DNA from: Ottowia thiooxydans DSM 14619
GTDB taxonomy: Bacteria; Pseudomonadota; Gammaproteobacteria; Burkholderiales; Burkholderiaceae_C
Reading direction: 5' to 3'
DNA length: 34,208 nucleotides
Assembly: GCF_000422885.1 (NCBI RefSeq)
Contig: NZ_AUGX01000048.1
Span: 1 to 34,208, forward strand
Part shown: in pieces, positions 24,645 to 32,646 of the stretch
Layout: each line of letters starts with the position of its first letter
How positions within the stretch are numbered: the first letter of the stretch is position 1
The notes under the pieces: generated by a model
The model's database searches: none
What the model saw: only the letters and a program-made list of their open reading frames with translations
Told to the model about the DNA's origin: nothing
Translations under genes and position numbers: made by a program

Positions 24645-25010
24645 GCGCCTGTTTGAAATCTTACGGGCACTGATTTAGGGCTATGACTTTTTCAATTCTC
24701 GCCCCACTTCCGGGCGGTTTTGGCAGCGTGCGCCTACGCGACAGGACAGTGCCTCCGGTATTTCATAGAATCGTCACCTGTTTGCGCTAGCCATAGGCGG
24801 TCTCCAAGAGATCTCCAGGCACGGGTGAACTCAGATTGAATCGACTATCTTTTCATCGCCGGGCCGGCGGAGACAACTAATACCCCTTCGGGGGACAGCG
24901 GACCCAAGCGAGGCAGGTATGCGTGGGGGTTCTTTTACCACCAGTCTTCTTTCCCAAGGTTGCCGTCCGCGGCTTTCGCAAAGAAGATTTTCAACTTGAG
25001 GATTCTTTCC
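24645..25010 (+). promoter_or_regulatory. leader and promoter region of pckG
   Basis: The 366-base gap holds no credible gene. A short hairpin, CCCC-TTCG-GGGG, lies at about 24886-24897. TAGAAT near 24766-24771 could be a -10 box but has no good -35 partner. GAGGAT ending about ten bases before the pckG ATG is the ribosome-binding site. No known riboswitch was recognised. Confidence 0.35.
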
Positions 25011-26885
25011 ATGAACGCACCAATCATGCAGGGCACGCCAGTCAATGCCCCTGATTACGTCAAAAATGCCAAACTGATCTCCTGGGTCAGCGACATGGTG
25101 GCGCTGTGCAAGCCTGCCCAGGTGTACTGGTGCGACGGTTCCGAAGCCGAATACCAGCGCCTTTGCCAGCAGCTGGTGGATGCCGGTACCCTGACCAAGC
25201 TGAATCCTGCCAAGCGCCCGGGCTCCTTCCTGGCCCGCTCTGACCCATCCGATGTGGCGCGCGTGGAAGATCGCACCTTCATCTGCTCGGAAAAGCAGGA
25301 AGATGCCGGCCCCACCAACAACTGGACGCCTCCGGCCGAGATGCGCACCAAGCTGCAGCCCCTGTTTGATGGTTGCATGAGCGGTCGCACGATGTATGTG
25401 GTTCCGTTCTCCATGGGCCCTCTGGGTTCGCCCATTGCCCACATTGGTGTCGAGCTCTCGGACAGCGCCTATGTGGCCGTCAACATGAAGCTGATGACCC
25501 GCATGGGCAAGGGTGCCATCCAGGTTCTAGGGGAAAACGGGCATTTCGTGCCTTGCGTGCACACCGTAGGTGCGCCTCTGGCGAAAGGCGAAACAGATCA
25601 AACCAGCTGGCCTTGCAACCCCGATGTGAAATACATCGTGCATTACCCAGAAACACGCGAAATCTGGAGCTACGGCTCCGGCTACGGCGGAAACGCGCTG
25701 CTGGGCAAGAAGTGCCTGGCCCTGCGCATCGCTTCAAAAATGGGGCAAGACGAAGGCTGGCTGGCTGAGCACATGCTGATCCTGGGCGTCACCAATCCAC
25801 AGGGCAAAAAGTACCATGTGGCGGCGGCCTTCCCCAGCGCTTGCGGCAAGACCAACTTCTCCATGCTCGTGCCGCCCCAAGGCTTCGAAGGCTGGAAGGT
25901 CACCACCATTGGCGATGACATTGCCTGGATCAAACCGGCGGCTGACGGCAGGCTCTATGCCATCAACCCCGAAGCTGGCTACTTTGGCGTGGCTCCTGGC
26001 ACCAACACGCTTACCAACCCCAACTGCATGTCCACGCTCACCAAGGACGTGATCTTCACCAATGTCGCGCTGACCGACGATGGCGACATCTGGTGGGAAG
26101 GCATGGAGAAAGACCAGGGCGGCCAACCTCCCTCACACCTGATCGATTGGCAAGGCAACGACTGGACACCGGCAGATGGCAAAGCCGGCAAGAAAGCCGC
26201 CCACGCCAACGCACGCTTCACCGTGGCAGCCACCAACAACCCCGCGATCGACCCTGCGTGGGACGACCCGGCAGGCGTGGCGATTGATGCCTTCGTTTTC
26301 GGCGGCCGTCGCTCCACCACCGTGCCGCTGATCACTGAAGCGCGCAACTGGACAGAAGGCGTCTACATGGCCGCCACTATGGGTAGCGAGACCACTGCCG
26401 CCGCCTTTGGTGCGCAAGGCGTGGTCCGCCGCGATCCTTTCGCCATGCTGCCCTTCTGCGGCTACAACATGGCTGATTACTTCGGCCACTGGCTGAACCT
26501 GGGCGAGAAGCTGCGCGCTCAAGGCGCCAAGCTGCCGGCCATCTATTGCGTGAACTGGTTCCGCAAAGGCGAAGACGGCAAGTTCGTCTGGCCCGGCTAC
26601 GGCGAGAACATGCGTGTTCTGAAGTGGATCATCGATCGCGCAGAAAACCAGGCCCCCGGCCAGCAAACCTTGTTTGGCATTGCCCCGGCCTATAGCGAGA
26701 TCAACTGGACCGGCCTGCCCTTCACGCCTGAGCAGTTCGCCACGGTCACCAGTGTCGACAAAGCTGCCTGGGAAGACGAGTTCCGCCTGCACGAAGAGCT
26801 GTTCACTCAACTGGCACAAGGCCTGCCTGAAGCCCTCACGGCTACCAAGGCATCTCTGGAAGAGCGCCTGGCCGAATTGAGCTGA
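25011..26885 (+). CDS. pckG: phosphoenolpyruvate carboxykinase (GTP)
   Basis: A 624-aa cytoplasmic enzyme converting oxaloacetate and GTP to phosphoenolpyruvate, the entry to gluconeogenesis during growth on organic acids. GTP-type landmarks are the kinase-1a loop [10 protein letters not shown] (274-283), the metal-binding GDDIAWI (301-307), [26 protein letters not shown] with the PEP-binding Arg pair, and the late [14 protein letters not shown] segment. The ATG at 25011 ([10 protein letters not shown]) has a fitting ribosome-binding site; an upstream start at 24960 would add 17 residues without support. The length is normal for the family. A strong terminator follows. The gene suits a bacterium living on carboxylic acids, in line with the many Bug modules here. 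Confidence 0.97.
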   Translation: MNAPIMQGTPVNAPDYVKNAKLISWVSDMVALCKPAQVYWCDGSEAEYQRLCQQLVDAGTLTKLNPAKRPGSFLARSDPSDVARVEDRTFICSEKQEDAGPTNNWTPPAEMRTKLQPLFDGCMSGRTMYVVPFSMGPLGSPIAHIGVELSDSAYVAVNMKLMTRMGKGAIQVLGENGHFVPCVHTVGAPLAKGETDQTSWPCNPDVKYIVHYPETREIWSYGSGYGGNALLGKKCLALRIASKMGQDEGWLAEHMLILGVTNPQGKKYHVAAAFPSACGKTNFSMLVPPQGFEGWKVTTIGDDIAWIKPAADGRLYAINPEAGYFGVAPGTNTLTNPNCMSTLTKDVIFTNVALTDDGDIWWEGMEKDQGGQPPSHLIDWQGNDWTPADGKAGKKAAHANARFTVAATNNPAIDPAWDDPAGVAIDAFVFGGRRSTTVPLITEARNWTEGVYMAATMGSETTAAAFGAQGVVRRDPFAMLPFCGYNMADYFGHWLNLGEKLRAQGAKLPAIYCVNWFRKGEDGKFVWPGYGENMRVLKWIIDRAENQAPGQQTLFGIAPAYSEINWTGLPFTPEQFATVTSVDKAAWEDEFRLHEELFTQLAQGLPEALTATKASLEERLAELS

Positions 26886-26905
26886 GCGTTTAAAGCGCCG
26901 ACATC

Positions 26906-26936
26906 AAGCCGCCAGTTAAGCCTGGCGGCTTTTTTT
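26906..26936 (+). terminator. intrinsic terminator of pckG
   Basis: AAGCCGCCAG (26906-26915) pairs perfectly with CTGGCGGCTT (26922-26931) around a 6-base loop, followed by a T-run to 26936. It is a textbook rho-independent terminator, 21 bases after the pckG stop, and separates pckG from the convergent LysR gene. Confidence 0.92.
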
Positions 26937-26982
26937 CGTCCGCGAACGGGTTGGGCCGGGCTTTGCCCACCCGCTCTCTGGA

Positions 26983-27894
26983 TTACTGAAACTCCGAAGT
27001 ACTTCGCGACACGGCCTGGCATGCCTGGACGAAAGAATCCAGCAATGGCGGGGGGGTGCGGTCATTCATGCTGACTGCAGAAATACTGCGGTAAGTAGAG
27101 TGTCCGGCAATACGCCGAAAAGTGAGGTTCGTCATGTTGGCCTGGCCAAGACTGGAGTGCGACAGCACACCAATGCCCAAGCCCGTGCGAATCATGGAAA
27201 GCAGCGTGACTGCAAGGCCAACCTCATAGGCAGGCCTGAAATCAGGCAGTACGGCAGACATCTGTCCATCCACCGTTTTTCTGAGCGTGCTTGGACTTCT
27301 GATCTGGATATGGGGATACTCGCGTAGATCACCCCAGTTGACTTCAGCCTTGCAGGCGAGAGGGTGATCTTCCGGCATCACCACGACGAAGTAGTCAAAG
27401 AACAGATCAATCTGATTGAGCTCCTGAGTGAGGCCTTCGGTGGGTATCAGCGCGACATCCACCTTTCCTTTGCGAAGGAGGTCGATGCATACATCCGCTA
27501 ACTCGTCGTAGAACTTGATTTCTACTTCGGGGTGCGATGTCAGGTAGTGGGCAATCACTTGTGGCGCAAAACCTGCGGCAATGGACGGGCTCGCGGCCAC
27601 CACGAGTTTCCCCTTCTTCGCGTGAACAAACTCTCTGATGTTCAGATGCACTTGCTGGATCTTGTCTCGCAGTGGAAGACACATGTCCTGAAACTCGCGG
27701 CCAACGGCGGTCAACGACACATTTCGCGTATGGCGATCGAAGAGTTTGGCGCCAATGGAGTCCTCCAGCTTTCGAATATTCATGCTCAAAGCTGGTTGAG
27801 AGATATGACTCATCTCTGCAGCCTTGCTGAAGCTCAGTGTTTGCGCAACTGCCAGAAATAGCTCTATTTGTTTGAAGGTGGCATTGCTGCTCAT
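26983..27894 (-). CDS. LysR-family transcriptional regulator of the CoA-enzyme cluster
   Basis: A 303-aa LysR regulator. The N-terminal helix-turn-helix spans FKQIELFLAVAQTLSFSKAA and HISQPALSMNIRKLED; the rest is a two-lobed effector domain. The ATG at 27894 (MSSNATFKQI) was chosen from the family N-terminus; the frame extends to 27990 without homology. It lies downstream of the Bug/CoA-transferase/hydratase genes on the same strand, 186 bases after the hydratase, behind a strong stem-loop. It is therefore a likely cluster regulator that may have its own promoter in that gap. The effector may be the imported acid or its CoA ester; this is inference from position. Confidence 0.9.
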   Translation of the reverse strand: MSSNATFKQIELFLAVAQTLSFSKAAEMSHISQPALSMNIRKLEDSIGAKLFDRHTRNVSLTAVGREFQDMCLPLRDKIQQVHLNIREFVHAKKGKLVVAASPSIAAGFAPQVIAHYLTSHPEVEIKFYDELADVCIDLLRKGKVDVALIPTEGLTQELNQIDLFFDYFVVVMPEDHPLACKAEVNWGDLREYPHIQIRSPSTLRKTVDGQMSAVLPDFRPAYEVGLAVTLLSMIRTGLGIGVLSHSSLGQANMTNLTFRRIAGHSTYRSISAVSMNDRTPPPLLDSFVQACQAVSRSTSEFQ

Positions 27895-28040
27895 CGTGTG
27901 CCCGCCATTTGCTTGCTCGAGACCATCGTACCTTGCATGTGGTTGAGGCGCCTCTCTCATCAGCCCTGAGAATGAAATTTCGAGCCTCACGAAAGGTCTT
28001 CGGCCTGGGTCGGCAACGAGAGCCTCCAGGAATTGCTAGG

Positions 28041-28074
28041 TCATTTGAAGCGGTTTCCCCAACGCTTCAAATGA
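28041..28074. terminator. perfect 12-bp stem-loop after the hydratase gene
   Basis: TCATTTGAAGCG (28041-28052) and CGCTTCAAATGA (28063-28074) pair fully around a 10-base loop, six bases past the hydratase stop. No T-run follows on the minus strand. It may end or slow transcription, or protect the 3' end of the message, before the LysR gene. The rest of the gap 27895-28080 shows no clear promoter. Confidence 0.5.
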
Positions 28075-28080
28075 GCGTTC

Positions 28081-28836
28081 TCATGCTTGCTGGGTCTTTT
28101 CGAGTCTGCACAGCGCAGCCTGGTCTACATCCGCGTGTGCCAGCAGGTGTGTATGGGCTGATTGCAAAGCATTGATGTTTCGTTTGCTGATCTGGAGCGC
28201 CAATTTCGACTTGGCAGCGATCGCTTGCGCCAAGCCAAGCGCGTGTGAGGTCACCTGCTCCGCTGTGTGAACAAAATCCACCAAGCCCCACTGCAGCGCG
28301 GTATCTGCGGAAATCTTCTCTCCCAGTATGACCAGCCTCTTCGTGTATTGCGGGCCGATGGCGGAGTTCAGGCGAGGAATGGTGTTCCATGCATAGATAG
28401 AGTCCATATCCACTTCTGGTACGGAGATGAACGCGTTGTCTGCCATAACCCTGAAATCACAACATAGGGCAATAGACAGGCCACCACCAATAGCGAAGCC
28501 TTCAATCGCCGCAATCGTGATCTGCGGCAACTCTGCCCAAGCCCTTGCGATCTCGGTGCGCAATACCAGGCCGAGCCTGTACTCGAAAGCCGATGCGCTG
28601 GTAAACACACAGGGGTCTTTAAGATCTGCGCCGGCCGAGAAACAGGTGTCTCCGCCCGTCAAAACGGCCACAGAGACCTGTGGATTCACTCGGAGCTTTC
28701 TTGCGACCAAGTCAAGCTCATTGAGTAAAGCACTGCTCAGCGCGTTTTTCTTGCTTTCGCGTAGAAACCGCACTAGTGCGACCCGACCATCCTGTTGCAC
28801 GGATATGAACTCACCCGAAAAAAACTCAACCTGCAT
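28081..28836 (-). CDS. enoyl-CoA hydratase/isomerase-family protein
   Basis: A 251-aa crotonase-fold protein acting on acyl-CoA thioesters. The oxyanion hole is formed by FSAGADL (66-72) and GFAIGGGLSIAL (113-124). The first catalytic Glu of hydratases is kept (E141 in SVPEVDM). The place of the second Glu seems to be Arg (in YTKRLVILGEKISADTA), so it may not be a plain hydratase; isomerase, hydrolase, lyase or decarboxylase activity is possible in this superfamily. Its ATG overlaps the stop of the CoA-transferase gene by one base (TAATG), so translation is coupled. The pair likely activates an acid to its CoA ester and then changes it. The gene is less GC-rich than recQ or pckG. Confidence 0.86.
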   Translation of the reverse strand: MQVEFFSGEFISVQQDGRVALVRFLRESKKNALSSALLNELDLVARKLRVNPQVSVAVLTGGDTCFSAGADLKDPCVFTSASAFEYRLGLVLRTEIARAWAELPQITIAAIEGFAIGGGLSIALCCDFRVMADNAFISVPEVDMDSIYAWNTIPRLNSAIGPQYTKRLVILGEKISADTALQWGLVDFVHTAEQVTSHALGLAQAIAAKSKLALQISKRNINALQSAHTHLLAHADVDQAALCRLEKTQQA

Positions 28837-29978
28837 TACGAATCCATTTCTGCAAGGATTTCATTCCGGTCCGCGTCGATGTTCGGAGGAAGTCTGGATA
28901 TTTTCCCCGGAGTTCTCGATAGTTTGATCGGTATGCCAAGCAACTTCTGATCTTGGACGGAGACCACCATTTGACGGTACTCTGCATGGGGATGTGAAAG
29001 AGCTTGCCCCACGCTCAGTACGACGCCGGCAGGAATATCTGCCTGATTAAGTCTGAGTGCAAGTTCTTCCGATTTCTCTTGTTTCAGTTTTTGATTAACT
29101 ATTTCGATCAGGCAATCTCTGTTTTTTGCTCGGTTTTCCATGCTGGTGAATCTTTCATCTTCCAGCAAGTGTGGTACATCCAGAATGTCACAGAGCTTTA
29201 TGAAATTTCGGTCAGTGGAGACCGCGAGGTAGATGGGGTCATCTGCCGTGTCGTACACCCCCATGGGTGTGAAGGTAGGGTGTTGATTGCCACTTCGTTC
29301 CGTTTCAGCATTGGAATAGAGCCAGTTGGCAGCGTGGGGATGCAACAGCGGAAAGGCGCAATCGTAAAGACTCATGTCGAGGTATTGGCCAATACCGTCG
29401 CGCTCCAATGCCTTGAGTGCGAGCAGCACTCCGATGGCGGCATGCAAGCCAGTTGACACGTCCACAACCGACAGTCCGAAGCGCATGGGACCGGAGCGTT
29501 GTTCACCATTCGCAGAAATGACACCCGTCCATGCACCGGCCGAGCCGTCATATCCGGGCGTTCCACCCAAAGGACCATCTGCACCGAAGCCTGATATGGC
29601 CACCATGATCAATCGCGGTTGCTGCTCCTTCAACTCATGAAAGCTCAGACCCCACCGCTCCATCGTTCCAGGCTTGAAGTTATGCACGAGCACATCCGCA
29701 TTTCGGATAAGCCTGCGTATTTCCAGTTTTCCCTCTTCGCTGCTGAGATCGATGACTATGCTTCGCTTGTTCCGGTTCAAACCGTAGAACATCGAGGACG
29801 AGCCATCGTGAAATGGTGGCCCCGACCCTCGACTCTGGTCACCTGAAGGTGGCTCCACTTTGATGACGTCGGCACCGAAATCACCAAGAATCTGTGTACA
29901 CAACGGTCCTGCAAGAACACGTGTCAGGTCTACGACCTTCAAACCCTGAAGTGGCGGGCTATTATTTTCTGTAGGCAT
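28836..29978 (-). CDS. CaiB/BaiF family III CoA-transferase
   Basis: A 380-aa cytoplasmic CoA-transferase of family III, which moves CoA from one acyl-CoA to a free carboxylic acid through an aspartyl intermediate. The catalytic Asp is D173 in GLSVVDVSTGLHAAIG. Other landmarks are LKVVDLTRVLAGP (13-25), LGDFGADVIKVEPP (31-44), NRNKRSIVIDL and GFGADGPLGGTPGYD. The length is normal. It lies 27 bases after the Bug gene and overlaps the hydratase gene by one base, so it is the middle gene of an operon. It probably activates the acid delivered through the Bug receptor. Donor and acceptor are unknown. Confidence 0.9.
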   Translation of the reverse strand: MPTENNSPPLQGLKVVDLTRVLAGPLCTQILGDFGADVIKVEPPSGDQSRGSGPPFHDGSSSMFYGLNRNKRSIVIDLSSEEGKLEIRRLIRNADVLVHNFKPGTMERWGLSFHELKEQQPRLIMVAISGFGADGPLGGTPGYDGSAGAWTGVISANGEQRSGPMRFGLSVVDVSTGLHAAIGVLLALKALERDGIGQYLDMSLYDCAFPLLHPHAANWLYSNAETERSGNQHPTFTPMGVYDTADDPIYLAVSTDRNFIKLCDILDVPHLLEDERFTSMENRAKNRDCLIEIVNQKLKQEKSEELALRLNQADIPAGVVLSVGQALSHPHAEYRQMVVSVQDQKLLGIPIKLSRTPGKISRLPPNIDADRNEILAEMDS

Positions 29979-30005
29979 GTCGAGCGCGGTGTTTGGTTAC
30001 GTCAA

Positions 30006-31010
30006 TCAATCAAGCTGGGCACCGGACGTTTCTATTACTTTTTTCCATTTTTTATTTTCTTGTTCAATGAATTTCCCGAATTCCACGCTGCTGATACTGG
30101 AAGGTTCACCGCCTTGTTCTTGAATTTTCTCCACGACGTCCTTGCTGGACATGACCTTCTTCAGGAGCAATTCGATTTGCAGTTTGACCTCGGGTGGAGT
30201 TTGCGCTGGAGCAAACAATCCAAACCACGACATAACCTCATACCCAGGTAGACCGGCCTCGGCGATGCTTGGCGTCTCCGGCAGGGCAGCAGAGCGGCTT
30301 CCACTGGTGACACCCAACGCACGGAGTTTTCCTGCCTTCACATGTTGAATGACAGACGGCAGGTTGTCGAATGTGATCTGAACCTGACCTCCAATCAGAT
30401 CAGAGACCACGGCAGAGCTACCTTTGTAGGGAATATGTTTGATATCAATTTGGGCCATTGACTTAAACAATTCTCCGGCGAGATGTGTCGAACCGCCTGT
30501 ACCGGCAGATGCAAAATTCAGTGTGCCGGGATGTTTTTTCGCGTAGCCGATGAGCTCAGACACACTCGTGTACGGCTCTTTAGGATTGCTCACCAAGAGA
30601 TTGGGAACGGCAGCAATTTTGGCGATCGGTGCGAAATCCGTATTTGGGTTATAGGTAAGATTTTTATAAAGCCAATAATTGATGGCTTGGGTGCCGACGG
30701 TTCCAAGAAATAGGGTATATCCGTCCGCCATGGACTTGGCGGCAATGGCTGCGCCTACGTTTCCACCCGCCCCAGCCTTATTCTGCACAATCACGCTTTG
30801 ACCTGAAACAGTAGCGAGTTGATTGGCGACGATGCGCGCCAATATGTCAGTGGTTCCGCCGGGAGGATAGGGAACAATTATGTTAATTGTTCTTTTTGGA
30901 TAGACCTCGGTTTTCGCTTGCGCCAAACTGTGGTTGGAATACATGGCATGCGCTGCAAACAAAGAAATGCTTGAGAAAATAATTGCTTGCCTACGCATTT
31001 TTAAAAACAT
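30006..31010 (-). CDS. Bug-family periplasmic solute-binding protein of the CoA-enzyme operon
   Basis: A TctC/Bug receptor of about 334 aa. From the ATG at 31010 the N-terminus is basic then hydrophobic (MFLKMRRQAIIFSSISLFAA), with signal cleavage likely near SLAQA; the mature part starts YPKRTINIIVPYPPGGTTD. NKAGAGGNVGA, ADGYTLFLG and YKGSSAVVSDLIGGQVQ follow. Starts at 31079 or 30998 are also possible; none has a good ribosome-binding site. By hand count the line 30061-30120 is 47% GC against 63% for 8221-8280 in recQ, so the gene has foreign composition. Its C-terminus is almost identical to that of the orphan Bug protein at 11498-12466. It is the first gene of the operon with the CoA-transferase and hydratase. 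Confidence 0.9.
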   Translation of the reverse strand: MFLKMRRQAIIFSSISLFAAHAMYSNHSLAQAKTEVYPKRTINIIVPYPPGGTTDILARIVANQLATVSGQSVIVQNKAGAGGNVGAAIAAKSMADGYTLFLGTVGTQAINYWLYKNLTYNPNTDFAPIAKIAAVPNLLVSNPKEPYTSVSELIGYAKKHPGTLNFASAGTGGSTHLAGELFKSMAQIDIKHIPYKGSSAVVSDLIGGQVQITFDNLPSVIQHVKAGKLRALGVTSGSRSAALPETPSIAEAGLPGYEVMSWFGLFAPAQTPPEVKLQIELLLKKVMSSKDVVEKIQEQGGEPSSISSVEFGKFIEQENKKWKKVIETSGAQLD

Positions 31011-31075
31011 GGTGTTCACTGATTTGTTTCCGGCTATCTGATTCTTTTGGATGGTATTTTTTTCATATTTATAAG

Positions 31076-31093
31076 TCAATTTTTAAAAATTGA
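31076..31093. promoter_or_regulatory. perfect 18-bp palindrome upstream of the Bug/CoA-transferase operon
   Basis: TCAATTTTTAAAAATTGA is fully self-complementary and lies 66 bases upstream of the chosen Bug start. It sits in very AT-rich DNA (about 31040-31125), where the operon promoter must be. It contains a T-N11-A spacing as LysR sites do, but the AT-richness makes chance matches likely. The LysR at 26983-27894 is the candidate binder. Confidence 0.45.
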
Positions 31094-31227
31094 TATTTTG
31101 ATTTGGTTTTCTTATAAATTGCTGCAGGCCAAGGATGTGCAGTGGTGCATGGCCTCCTTGCGGGATCGGTCCATCCGCGGAGGGCCCCTTTATCCATGAT
31201 GACCTCGTGGTTGATGTGTGCACCAAC

Positions 31228-31247
31228 AATATGATCAACATCATAAA
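31228..31247. promoter_or_regulatory. TetR operator O1 (in front of tetR)
   Basis: AATATGATCAACATCATAAA matches the site in front of the dehydrogenase gene (31886-31905) at 16 of 20 positions and has the same AATATGA...TCATA dyad form. It ends 16 bases before the tetR ATG, so the repressor should control its own gene. The element contains TATGAT, a possible -10 box. Confidence 0.72.
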
Positions 31248-31263
31248 AAGCTACATTAGCCGC

Positions 31264-31845
31264 ATGGCGTCGAAACCCACTCGCAGCGAAACCACTCACG
31301 AGCGCATCGTGGAGGTCGCGGCACGCACATTGCGGCGCAACGGTTACGGCGGGGTCGGCGTCGCTGATGTGATGAAACAAGCGGGGCTAACGCACGGCGG
31401 CTTCTACGCCCACTTCGAATCTCGAGACGCCCTTCTGGCAGAGGCGATCAAGCGGGCTGGCCGCGACAGTGCTGCGGTGATGAACCGGCGCATGGATACC
31501 AGCCGCGAGCGGGGTCAGAGCCCATTTCGTGCGCTTGTTGAAGGCTATTTATCCGAAACCCACCTCAATGGCGTAGAGGATGGCTGCGTGGTGGCAGCCC
31601 TGGGTTCCGAGATGCCCCGTCAATCCCCCGTGTTGCTCGAGCTCTCGGCCGAGCGTGTGCGCAGTCTCATTGAAATGATTCGAGGCGCCTTACCCGAAAA
31701 CGGCACGCCGGAACAGGCCATGGTGATTGCCTCAACGATGGTCGGAACCTTGCAGCTGGCACGCACGCTGGGCGGCAATACGCAAGGCAAGGCCATGCTT
31801 ACCGCCACCCGCAGTGCGCTGCTGTCCCAGTACGACTCTGCATAA
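31264..31845 (+). CDS. TetR-family transcriptional repressor
   Basis: A 193-aa TetR regulator with an N-terminal helix-turn-helix (ERIVEVAARTLRRNGYGGVG, then VADVMKQAGLTHGGFYAHFE) and a C-terminal ligand domain (FRALVEGYLSETHLNGVEDG, CVVAALGSEM). This C-terminal type is common in regulators of efflux or reductase genes that answer to small toxic compounds. The ATG at 31264 (MASKPTRSET) fits the family; in-frame starts further upstream (31231 or 31135) would place the operator inside the gene. It is followed on the same strand by a dehydrogenase and an MFS exporter, and near-identical dyads lie in front of tetR and of the dehydrogenase. It most likely represses both units until an inducer binds. 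Confidence 0.92.
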   Translation: MASKPTRSETTHERIVEVAARTLRRNGYGGVGVADVMKQAGLTHGGFYAHFESRDALLAEAIKRAGRDSAAVMNRRMDTSRERGQSPFRALVEGYLSETHLNGVEDGCVVAALGSEMPRQSPVLLELSAERVRSLIEMIRGALPENGTPEQAMVIASTMVGTLQLARTLGGNTQGKAMLTATRSALLSQYDSA

Positions 31846-31885
31846 ACGCCCGCGACACGCCATGACGTCCCTTTTTTTCACTCGA

Positions 31886-31905
31886 AATATGACGAACATC
31901 ATATT
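31886..31905. promoter_or_regulatory. TetR operator O2 (in front of the dehydrogenase/exporter pair)
   Basis: AATATGACGAACATCATATT holds perfect 7-bp arms AATATGA/TCATATT around six bases. It shares 16 of 20 positions with O1 and lies 26 bases upstream of the dehydrogenase ATG, within the 86-base gap after tetR. Confidence 0.75.
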
Positions 31906-31931
31906 CAGCCATTTTTCCAAAGAAGAAACCC

Positions 31932-32639
31932 ATGAAACTAGCTAATGCCACCGTCCTCATCACTGGCGCCAACCGCGGCCTCGGTCTGGCTTTTGCTCGC
32001 GAGGCGCTGGCACGCGGCGCACGCAAGGTCTACGCAGCGGCGCGAGATCCGTCCAGCGTGACGTTGCCGGGCGTGGTGCCCATCCGGCTTGATGTGACGA
32101 AGCCCGACGACATCGCCGCTGCCGCGCGCGACTACCCTGACGTGACACTGCTGATCAACAACGCCGGTATTGCGGAATTGGGTGGTTTCCTGAGCGATAC
32201 CAGTGTCCAATCGGCGCAGCGTCACTTCGATACCAACGTCGTCGGCCCAATGCGCCTGACCCAGGCCTTCGCACCGGTACTCGCGGCGCACGACGGCGGC
32301 GCCATCCTGAACGTGTTGTCAGTGGCCAGCTGGATCAATGGGCCGATGCTGGGTGTCTATGGCATGAGCAAGTCGGCGGCGTGGGCGATGACGAACGGCA
32401 CCCGCATAGAGTTGCACGACCAGCACACGCAAGTGCTGGCGCTGCATGTCGGCTTTATCGACACCGATCTGACGCGCGGCCTTGATGTCCCCAAGCTGGC
32501 GCCCGACGACGTGGTGCGTACGGCGCTGGATGCGCTAGAGGCTGGTGCCAGCGAGGTGTTGGCCGATGAGCTGACGCGTCGTGTGCACGCCGGACTGTCT
32601 GCTCAGCCTGCTGTCTACTTGCAAGCGCAAGACCGGTGA
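31932..32639 (+). CDS. short-chain dehydrogenase/reductase
   Basis: A 235-aa classical SDR, an NAD(P)-dependent oxidoreductase. It shows the nucleotide-binding TGANRGLG (11-18), NNAG (76-79), the catalytic Ser in NVLSVASW (S130 or S133) and the YxxxK pair Y143/K147 in VYGMSKSAA. An Arg-rich stretch after the first strand (YAAARDPSS) suggests a preference for NADP. AAGAAG in front of the ATG gives a ribosome-binding site. It lies between tetR and the MFS gene, seven bases before the latter's ATG, and has a TetR operator in its promoter. A role in reducing a reactive carbonyl or other toxic compound, with export by the MFS partner, is inferred from context. Confidence 0.92.
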   Translation: MKLANATVLITGANRGLGLAFAREALARGARKVYAAARDPSSVTLPGVVPIRLDVTKPDDIAAAARDYPDVTLLINNAGIAELGGFLSDTSVQSAQRHFDTNVVGPMRLTQAFAPVLAAHDGGAILNVLSVASWINGPMLGVYGMSKSAAWAMTNGTRIELHDQHTQVLALHVGFIDTDLTRGLDVPKLAPDDVVRTALDALEAGASEVLADELTRRVHAGLSAQPAVYLQAQDR

Positions 32640-32646
32640 ATACGCC

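Noticed and set aside
31135-31263. Upstream in-frame starts for tetR (31135, 31231)
   Set aside because: They would put the operator and likely promoter inside the coding region and add residues foreign to TetR N-termini.
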